DNA of 10,755 nucleotides. It comes from JARICQ01 sp964428475 (GTDB taxonomy: Bacteria > Bacillota > Clostridia > Tissierellales > Tissierellaceae). The notes beneath the pieces were generated by a model. It was not told the origin of the DNA and ran no database searches. It saw nothing but the letters and a program-made list of their open reading frames with translations. Below are positions 5,587 through 10,755 of this stretch, in pieces (within the stretch, counting starts at the first letter, position 1; every line of letters starts with the position of its first letter). Position numbers and translations under genes: made by a program. Where the stretch lies: positions 1 to 10,755 of the forward strand of contig CAYRYO010000056.1 of the NCBI GenBank assembly GCA_964428475.1, read 5' to 3'.

Positions 5587-6963
5587 ATGGATTCTTTAGT
5601 AAAGTTTAATAGTGCGTTAAATGGAATTGTATGGGGACCACCTATGCTAATATTACTGGTAGGTGCAGGTGTTTATTTAAGTATTAGGACTAATTTTTTC
5701 TCAGTGACAAAACTAGGTTATATTTTAAAACAGACATTATTTAAGATGTTCTCTAAAGACCAAACTGGAGAAGGTGAAATTACTGCATTTCAGGCAGTGG
5801 CTACAGCCTTAGCTGCAACGGTTGGTACGGGAAATATAGCAGGGGTTGCTACAGCTATAGCTCTTGGTGGGCCAGGTGCTATATTTTGGATGTGGATTGC
5901 TGCATTCTTTGGTATGACTACAAAATTTGCAGAGGTTGTACTTTCTATTCAGTTTAGAGAGAAAACTCCAGATGGAAGATTTGTTGGAGGACCCATGTAT
6001 TATATAGAGAATGGTATGAAAAACAAGGTAGTCGGAAAAGTAGTAGCAATTGTGTTTGCAGTATTTGGATCACTTGCTGCATTTGGTATAGGAAATATGG
6101 TTCAGTCAAATTCCGTAGCCGCATCTTTGGAAGTTACATTCGGAGTTGGTAAACTTGGAGTTGGTATTATACTTGCAGTATTGGCAGCCTTTGTAATTAT
6201 AGGTGGAATTAAGAGAATTGGATCCGTAACAGAAAAATTAGTGCCATTTATGGCAGGCTTTTATATACTTGGAGCAATAGCCATTATAGCAAGAAATGCA
6301 GGACAAATTCCACATGCATTTGGACTTATATTTGGAAGTGCATTTACAGGAACTGCAGCAGTTGGTGGATTTACAGGAGCAGTGATAGCACAAGCGGTTA
6401 GATTTGGTATTGCACGTGGAGTATTTACAAATGAAGCAGGACTTGGTAGTTCGCCTATAGCACATGCTGCAGCAACTACAGATCATCCAGTTCGTCAAGG
6501 ACTTTGGGGAGTATTTGAAGTATTTGTAGATACACTAATTATATGTTCTCTTACAGCCTTTGCTATACTTACATCAGGAGTTTGGGAAACAGGAGAAACA
6601 GGAGCAGCACTAACTACTATGGCATTTAGGCAAGGACTTCCTGGAGAATGGGGAGGATACATTGTTTCGATAGGTATACTCTTATTTGCATTCTCTACAA
6701 TACTTGGATGGGAATATTATGGAGAGAGATGTGCAGAGTATTTATTTGGCCCTAGAATAATTATATTTTACAAAGTATTATGGATTCCTTTTATTGTAGT
6801 AGGAGCTATAGGTGGATTAGAATTACTTTGGGATATTGCAGATACATTAAATGGACTTATGGCTATTCCAAACTTAATAGGAGTAGTAGCTCTTAGTGGA
6901 ATTGTAATAAGGCTTACAAAGGAATTCTTTAGTGACAAAGCTTTGGTCAATAAAGAAAACTAA
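5587..6963 (+). CDS. Sodium:alanine/glutamine symporter, AGCS family
   Basis: Inner-membrane secondary transporter importing a small neutral amino acid (alanine, glycine or glutamine in characterised members) with sodium or protons. 458 residues, normal length, about 11 hydrophobic segments. Family signatures: GTGNIAGVATAI (80-91), the AGCS motif GGPGAIFWMW followed by IAAFFG (from 94), DGRFVGGPMYYIENGM, and NEAGLGSSPIAHA (282-294). The ATG at 5587 is chosen because GGGAGGGGA (5574-5582) stands 4 bases upstream; an ATG at 5554 would add 11 residues reading through that site. It follows a GlnL-like regulator by 107 bases; in Bacillus subtilis GlnL activates glsA-glnT, where glnT encodes an AGCS symporter, so glutamine is a reasonable substrate guess, not a demonstrated one. 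No glutaminase gene is adjacent. A structured terminator follows. Confidence 0.93.
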   Translation: MDSLVKFNSALNGIVWGPPMLILLVGAGVYLSIRTNFFSVTKLGYILKQTLFKMFSKDQTGEGEITAFQAVATALAATVGTGNIAGVATAIALGGPGAIFWMWIAAFFGMTTKFAEVVLSIQFREKTPDGRFVGGPMYYIENGMKNKVVGKVVAIVFAVFGSLAAFGIGNMVQSNSVAASLEVTFGVGKLGVGIILAVLAAFVIIGGIKRIGSVTEKLVPFMAGFYILGAIAIIARNAGQIPHAFGLIFGSAFTGTAAVGGFTGAVIAQAVRFGIARGVFTNEAGLGSSPIAHAAATTDHPVRQGLWGVFEVFVDTLIICSLTAFAILTSGVWETGETGAALTTMAFRQGLPGEWGGYIVSIGILLFAFSTILGWEYYGERCAEYLFGPRIIIFYKVLWIPFIVVGAIGGLELLWDIADTLNGLMAIPNLIGVVALSGIVIRLTKEFFSDKALVNKEN

Positions 6964-6996
6964 TATAATTTTATAAACTTAGAATAGGATACTTAT

Positions 6997-7075
6997 AAAG
7001 TCCTTCTATAAGCTCTTGATGGCAGAATGTGAACTTCTGACTTAATCTTGAGTTTTGAGAAGGATTTTTATTTTT
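6997..7075 (+). terminator. Structured intrinsic terminator after the AGCS gene
   Basis: The outer stem pairs AAAGTCCTTCT (6997-7007) with AGAAGGATTTT (7058-7068), 11 bp with one G-U. It continues after a small internal loop with AAGCTC (7010-7015) / GAGTTT (7050-7055) and ends in a CAGAA / TTCTG hairpin (7023-7027 / 7035-7039). The T-run TTTTTATTTTT (7065-7075) starts within and follows the 3' arm. The three-tier rod is more elaborate than a plain terminator, so a regulatory or stable 3'-end RNA is possible. Confidence 0.75.
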
Positions 7076-7109
7076 CTGAAGTTTATTATTTTACCCTGCT
7101 TATATATAG

Positions 7110-7115
7110 TATAAT
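7110..7115 (+). promoter_or_regulatory. Probable -10 box of the AraC-type regulator gene
   Basis: TATAAT, 32 bases before the start codon and downstream of the preceding terminator. No convincing -35 at 16-18 base spacing (the 17-base position reads TATTTT). The ribosome binding site AAAGGTGA follows at 7136-7143. Confidence 0.5.
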
Positions 7116-7147
7116 AAATATATCAAATCAAATATAAAGGTGATTAT

Positions 7148-9124
7148 ATGAGAAAGGAATATGTAGAATATATCAAGGATTTAGCTATTAATATGTATCT
7201 GGCAGATATAAGAGAAAAACCTCTTTACTGGCAAGATACTATTCAAATAATATTTGTACTCCGTGGAAGCATAAAAGTGGGGGTAGAAAATGAAGTTTAT
7301 ACTCTTGATGAAAGAGAAATAGAGATAATCAATTCAAATGAAGTCTATAGTATAAAATCAGAAGATGAAAATCTAGTTTTAGTGCTTCAAATAGATCCCA
7401 ATTTCTTTGAAAAATACTATGAAGATGCAAAAGAAGTGTTTTTTTCCACAGATTCCCCAGAAAAGAAAAATCAAGAATCAGAAAAATATCAAGTGCTTAG
7501 GAGATATATTTCCATAATTTTATATGAAGCTATATCTAAGATAGATGATTATGAAGATCAAATAGAAGAAAATCTACTAGAGATGATGTATTATCTTTTA
7601 AATAACTTTCACTACCTCTATTACGAAGGAGAAGGTGAAAACTTAAGAGATGATGAAGAACAATTAGAACGATATCATAGAATAGTTAAACATTTAAGCA
7701 ACAACTATATGAATAAGGTGAGTTTGCAGGATATAGCAGAAAAAGAGTTCTTGTCTTCTCAATATCTTTCATACAAGATAAAGAATATACTAGGACATGG
7801 ATTCAATGAGTTTTTAAATCAAATAAGAGTAGAAGAGTCTACAAAACTACTGCTAGATACAGATAAGAAAATCTCCGAGATTTCAGAAGATGTAGGATTT
7901 TCACATATAAGATATTACAATAAGCATTTTAAACTCCATTATAAATTGACACCACTACAGTATAGAAAAAAACACAGCATAAAGAAAAAGGATTTAGAAA
8001 AAGCTACAAATATGGAATATATGAATATAGAAGAATCGCTTCCCTACTTAACTCAATATATAGAAGATTACGAAAGATATAATTATGACAATAGAATAAT
8101 TAAACTTGATTTAAATTTAGATGGTGAGCGGGTAGATAAGTTTGTAGCTCCTGATATAATAAACCTAGGGGATATATCACTACTTCTTGAAGAAGAGAAT
8201 AGAAGAATATTAGAAGAGGCACAAATGGAGATAGGGTTTAAATACTGCATTGTAAATAGATTGTTTTCAGATGATATGGATATATATAAAGGAAAAGATC
8301 AAAAATTTATCAACTGGACTAGAGTAGAGAATATATTGGATTTTGTAATAGAAGTAAAGTTAATCCCAATCATATCAACAGTAGGGGTAGAAAAACATAT
8401 AATAGAGGATTTTATCCACAATTTTTCAAGTGTTTACAATGAAGATGTTGAAAGTTGGTTAAATTTTGATATAGAAACACTAAAGCCATCATTTCTAAAG
8501 GAAGAGGTCAATTATATATATGATACTATGGATATGGTTCCATATATACTATATAATTATATAGATAAAGATAATAGAATAGTATTAAATTTAGCAGATG
8601 AAATTTCAAGAGAAACAGAACTTAGCAATGATACGTTTTTTGGAGGAAATGGCATATTTACATCAAATTCATTGAACAAGCCGTCATATTATGGATTAAT
8701 GTTTTTATCACTTTTAGGAGAGGATATAATATCTAAAGGTGAAGGATATATATTTACAAAATCAGAAGATGGATATCAGCTTTTATTTTACAATCCTACG
8801 GATTTAGACAGTGATTTTATATATAGGGAAATGGAGAGTACAAAGATGAAGGAACGTAGAATCTCTACCAATATATTTAAAATGCAAGAAGATTTTCAGA
8901 TAATAAGATATGATTTAAATGAGAGTTTTGGTTCAGTATATAATAAATGGACATTCCTTGGTAGTGTAGAGAGAATAGATAAATATCATTGGGATTTACT
9001 TAAGAAGTATATACATCCCAAAATCACATTTTATTATAGTAAGAGAGCTCCCGTATTAAATCTTCAAACTACCATAAAACCAAAAGGAGCAACACTTTAT
9101 AGATTAAATCGAGTATTAAGTTAA
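7148..9124 (+). CDS. AraC-family regulator fused to a degenerate GH39-like domain
   Basis: 658-residue cytoplasmic transcription factor. Residues about 20-95 form a cupin-like sensor (YWQDTIQIIFVLRGSIKV, then EREIEIINSNEVYSI); 110-160 is a helical linker; 180-276 carries the two AraC helix-turn-helix units (VSLQDIAEKEFLSSQYLSYKIK, then KISEISEDVGFSHIRYYNKHFK, ending LTPLQYRKK). From about 310 onward the chain follows the GH39 fold seen in other AraC-GH39 fusions: GFKYCIVNRLFSDDMDIY (363-380), FINWTRVENILDFV (387-400), FFGGNGIF (497-504), KPSYYG (511-516) and GYIFTKSEDGYQLLFYN (533-549). The catalytic Asn-Glu-Pro is not present where expected (WLNFDIETLKPS, 437-448), and the stretch that should hold the nucleophile is shortened. 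It is probably a non-enzymatic ligand sensor, perhaps for a sugar. The start has AAAGGTGA 4 bases upstream. Downstream lies a MATE pump; regulation of it is only a possibility. Confidence 0.88.
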   Translation: MRKEYVEYIKDLAINMYLADIREKPLYWQDTIQIIFVLRGSIKVGVENEVYTLDEREIEIINSNEVYSIKSEDENLVLVLQIDPNFFEKYYEDAKEVFFSTDSPEKKNQESEKYQVLRRYISIILYEAISKIDDYEDQIEENLLEMMYYLLNNFHYLYYEGEGENLRDDEEQLERYHRIVKHLSNNYMNKVSLQDIAEKEFLSSQYLSYKIKNILGHGFNEFLNQIRVEESTKLLLDTDKKISEISEDVGFSHIRYYNKHFKLHYKLTPLQYRKKHSIKKKDLEKATNMEYMNIEESLPYLTQYIEDYERYNYDNRIIKLDLNLDGERVDKFVAPDIINLGDISLLLEEENRRILEEAQMEIGFKYCIVNRLFSDDMDIYKGKDQKFINWTRVENILDFVIEVKLIPIISTVGVEKHIIEDFIHNFSSVYNEDVESWLNFDIETLKPSFLKEEVNYIYDTMDMVPYILYNYIDKDNRIVLNLADEISRETELSNDTFFGGNGIFTSNSLNKPSYYGLMFLSLLGEDIISKGEGYIFTKSEDGYQLLFYNPTDLDSDFIYREMESTKMKERRISTNIFKMQEDFQIIRYDLNESFGSVYNKWTFLGSVERIDKYHWDLLKKYIHPKITFYYSKRAPVLNLQTTIKPKGATLYRLNRVLS

Positions 9125-9132
9125 TGTAAAAA

Positions 9133-9189
9133 TGGATTATTTTAAGCTTTTGACAAAACAAAGTATTCAAAAAATCTTAAATTAATCCA
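9133..9189 (+). promoter_or_regulatory. Imperfect inverted repeat around a consensus -35 (candidate operator/promoter)
   Basis: TGGATTATTTTAAG (9133-9146) pairs with CTTAAATTAATCCA (9176-9189) with one mismatch, and TTTT / AAAA just inside extends it. In the loop lies a perfect TTGACA (9150-9155), itself part of the small palindrome TTTTGACAAAA (9148-9158). No good -10 exists 16-18 bases downstream (TCTTAA at 19). It may be a regulated promoter for the MATE gene, or the hairpin may help end the AraC-type transcript; there is no T-run after it. Confidence 0.4.
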
Positions 9190-9218
9190 AATTAATAGGT
9201 AAATGTGTGAGTAGGACT

Positions 9219-9265
9219 AAACCTCCATTTATGATAAGATGAAGATGTTAGATAAATGGAGGTTT
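9219..9265 (+). promoter_or_regulatory. Perfect 14-bp hairpin sequestering the MATE ribosome binding site
   Basis: AAACCTCCATTTAT (9219-9232) is the exact reverse complement of ATAAATGGAGGTTT (9252-9265), with a 19-base loop. The 3' arm contains the GGAGG (9258-9262) that stands 7 bases before the GTG start, so folding would hide the ribosome binding site. The arm is followed by TTTTATT (from 9263), so it also resembles a weak intrinsic terminator for the upstream gene. It could therefore be an attenuator, a translational switch or simply a terminator. Confidence 0.65.
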
Positions 9266-9269
9266 TATT

Positions 9270-10646
9270 GTGGGTAAAAGAGATAAATTATTTGGAGAAG
9301 AAAAAATCAGTAAATTACTGATAAGGTTTTCACTTCCAATTATAGTGGCATATTTAGTGTCGGAATTATACAATATGGTAGATACTATATTTATAGGCAG
9401 AACAGTAGGAGGATTGGGGATTGGCGCACTGGTAGTAGTATTTCCAATTCAAAGAATTATAATAGCCTTGAGTGTCATGATAGCAATAGGAACATCAACA
9501 GCTCTCTCCAGATCAAATGGAGAAATGGATAGGGAAGGTGGAGCTAAAGCTATTAAAAATGGATTTTCACTATCAGTCTTGATAATGCTTACCATTACAG
9601 GCATTGTATTTATATTTTCAGAGCAAATACTTAGAGGACTGGGTGCAAGAGGAGAAATATTAAAATATGCAAAGGAATATTTAAATATAATTATACTTGG
9701 ATCGACATTCTTGAGTCTTACAATATTTATAGCTAAGATAATGATAACTTTTGGAAATAGTAGGGTTTCTATCACAAGCACTAGTATAGGTGCAATATTC
9801 AATGTAATTTTAGATATAGTATTTGTAGTTAATTTGAAAATGGGAGTTAAAGGTGCAGCTATTGCAACTGCAACTTCACAGCTAATAGGATTTTTATATG
9901 CATACTACTGTTACAATAAGGTAAGAAAGGCTAATAATATAGCTAAAGGCTTTCAAATTGATTTTAAATTTATAATGCCTATTCTACTGGTAGGAGTATC
10001 TGCATTTATAATAGAAGCAGAAGACGGAATTGTAATGGCAGTACTGAATAATCTTCTTGGAAGGACAGTAGGAGAAAGTGGAATAATAGTTCTTGGCGTC
10101 ATATCTAAGGTTTATATGTTCCTATTTATAGCTATGTTTGGAATAGCATCTGCAATGCAACCAATAGCAGCATATAACATGGGTGCTAAAAATTACAAGA
10201 GAATAAAGACTGTAATGGAAGAGACTAGAAAATATTCATTTATTACATCTGTAGTTATGTGGGCTATTGGAATAATATTTGCACCACAACTCATGAGTAT
10301 ATTCATAAAAGATAAGGCAATTATATATGAATCAGCTAGAGCATTTAGGATAATGATATCGGCATTCCCCCTGATAAGCATATATTATATATCAATATTT
10401 TATTTTCAAGCCCAAGGGCGTGCTACAAAATCTATAATGATATCACTGTTCAGACAACTCATCATCATGATCCCACTAGCTATTATATTAGTAACGTGGT
10501 TTGACCTTGGTGCAATGGGAGTATGGCTTTCTTATCCAATATCAGATATATTATCAGGTGGTATTTCATATATACTGGTTAAAAAAGAAGGTACAAGATT
10601 AAGTTTAAAGATGAAAAAACAAATTTCACAAGAAAAAATTGCATAG
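9270..10646 (+). CDS. MATE-family multidrug/metabolite efflux transporter (MepA-like)
   Basis: Inner-membrane sodium- or proton-coupled exporter, 458 residues with about 12 transmembrane segments in two bundles, normal for the family. MATE hallmarks: the N-terminal FSLPIIVAYLVSELYNMVDTIFIGR (20-44) with conserved Asp37, GALVVVFPIQ (52-61), GNSRVSI...IGAIFNVILDIVFV (162-186), GVKGAAIATATSQLIG (192-207) and QPIAAYNMGAKNYKRIK (297-313). The MGKRDKLFGEEKISKLL opening is typical of MepA/NorM-like Firmicute members and supports the GTG start, with GGAGG 7 bases upstream. Characterised relatives export cationic drugs and dyes, but the natural substrate is unknown. Translation may be controlled by the leader hairpin that covers its ribosome binding site. 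It follows the AraC-GH39 gene by 145 bases on the same strand; the transcripts may be linked or separate. Confidence 0.93.
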   Translation: MGKRDKLFGEEKISKLLIRFSLPIIVAYLVSELYNMVDTIFIGRTVGGLGIGALVVVFPIQRIIIALSVMIAIGTSTALSRSNGEMDREGGAKAIKNGFSLSVLIMLTITGIVFIFSEQILRGLGARGEILKYAKEYLNIIILGSTFLSLTIFIAKIMITFGNSRVSITSTSIGAIFNVILDIVFVVNLKMGVKGAAIATATSQLIGFLYAYYCYNKVRKANNIAKGFQIDFKFIMPILLVGVSAFIIEAEDGIVMAVLNNLLGRTVGESGIIVLGVISKVYMFLFIAMFGIASAMQPIAAYNMGAKNYKRIKTVMEETRKYSFITSVVMWAIGIIFAPQLMSIFIKDKAIIYESARAFRIMISAFPLISIYYISIFYFQAQGRATKSIMISLFRQLIIMIPLAIILVTWFDLGAMGVWLSYPISDILSGGISYILVKKEGTRLSLKMKKQISQEKIA

Positions 10647-10659
10647 GGGTAAAAATATA

Positions 10660-10704
10660 AAGGGAAAGTTTTGGTGTTTATACACTCAAGCTTTCCCTTA
10701 TTTT
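10660..10704. terminator. Intrinsic terminator, probably bidirectional
   Basis: AAGGGAAAG (10660-10668) pairs perfectly with CTTTCCCTT (10691-10699). Inside, TTG-GTGT (10671-10677) pairs with ACAC-T-CAA (10682-10689) with one bulged T, leaving a 4-base loop. The plus-strand tail is ATTTT; the minus-strand tail is TTATATTTTT. It ends the MATE gene and would also serve a minus-strand gene arriving from the right. Confidence 0.8.
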
Positions 10705-10755
10705 ATACTGGTTTTGAGTTTTTTTAACTGTTCTATTCTAAATTCATAATGTCTA
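10698..10755 (-). CDS. C-terminal end of a minus-strand gene (partial, tentative)
   Basis: On the minus strand one frame is open from the right edge and ends in TAA at 10698-10700, giving a tail RHYEFRIEQLKKLKTSIK, a charged helical sequence typical of a protein C terminus. A terminator hairpin follows at once in that direction, which is the usual arrangement. With only 18 complete codons, chance openness is quite possible and the function cannot be stated. Confidence 0.4.
   Translation of the reverse strand, partial: RHYEFRIEQLKKLKTSIK

Noticed and set aside
6238..6498. Minus-strand frame opposite the AGCS gene encoding a Cys/Ser/Lys-rich protein
   Set aside because: Composition is the typical antisense shadow of a membrane-protein gene; no ribosome binding site and the plus-strand gene is unambiguous.
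7019..7045. Eight-codon ORF (MAECELLT) inside the structured terminator
   Set aside because: No ribosome binding site, lies within paired RNA after the stop of the symporter gene, and is too short to distinguish from chance.
6997..7075. Riboswitch controlling the AraC-type gene
   Set aside because: No known riboswitch core motif was recognised, and the promoter-like TATAAT of the AraC-type gene lies downstream at 7110, so the structure would be in the preceding transcript.
7148..9124. AraC-type gene as two genes joined by a frameshift or assembly error
   Set aside because: The frame is continuous, the linker is ordinary and AraC-GH39 fusions are known in Firmicutes, so a natural fusion is the better explanation.
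9449..9802. 117-codon minus-strand frame opposite the MATE gene
   Set aside because: Antisense shadow of a well-supported membrane transporter; no recognisable domain.

Overview
The window is AT-rich, with A/T-heavy codon use, strong purine-rich ribosome binding sites (AGGAGG and AGGGGG types), some TTG/GTG starts and short intergenic gaps. This points to a low-GC Firmicute, most likely a Clostridia/Tissierellia-type anaerobe. That placement comes from style and gene families; there is no rRNA or other marker here.

Layout. (1) 2-2150, + strand: the last three genes visible of an ABC-2 type exporter operon, with an ATPase missing its first few residues and two small non-identical permeases. 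(2) 2159-2308: a roughly 150-base nested inverted-repeat element with a bidirectional terminator, between convergent genes. (3) 2308-3555, - strand: D-serine ammonia-lyase (dsdA). It is divergent from (4) 3739-4620, a DMT/EamA permease that probably starts at TTG, followed 19 bases later by (5) 4640-5479, a response regulator resembling Bacillus GlnL/YcbB, and then (6) 5587-6963, an AGCS-family sodium:alanine/glutamine symporter closed by a structured terminator. (7) 7148-9124: a 658-residue AraC-type regulator fused to what looks like a catalytically dead GH39 glycoside-hydrolase domain. (8) 9270-10646: a MepA-like MATE efflux pump whose leader holds two inverted repeats, the second burying the ribosome binding site in a perfect 14-bp stem. 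(9) The right edge holds a terminator and probably the last codons of a minus-strand gene.

How the genes may work together. The central block looks like amino-acid/nitrogen handling: DsdA makes pyruvate and ammonia from D-serine, the DMT protein may move a small metabolite, and the GlnL-like regulator sits next to an AGCS symporter, echoing the Bacillus subtilis GlnK-GlnL/glsA-glnT arrangement but with no kinase or glutaminase here. The AraC-GH39 protein may sense a ligand, conceivably a sugar, through its dead enzyme domain; whether it controls the MATE pump is unknown.

No rRNA, tRNA, CRISPR array, prophage or transposase gene was seen. No clear-cut new multigene system is evident. The best leads are the AraC/pseudo-GH39 regulator, the MATE leader hairpin, the degenerate GlnL-like receiver and the palindromic element at 2159-2308. 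In several genes the longest open frame begins upstream of the likely true start; starts were chosen from ribosome binding sites.
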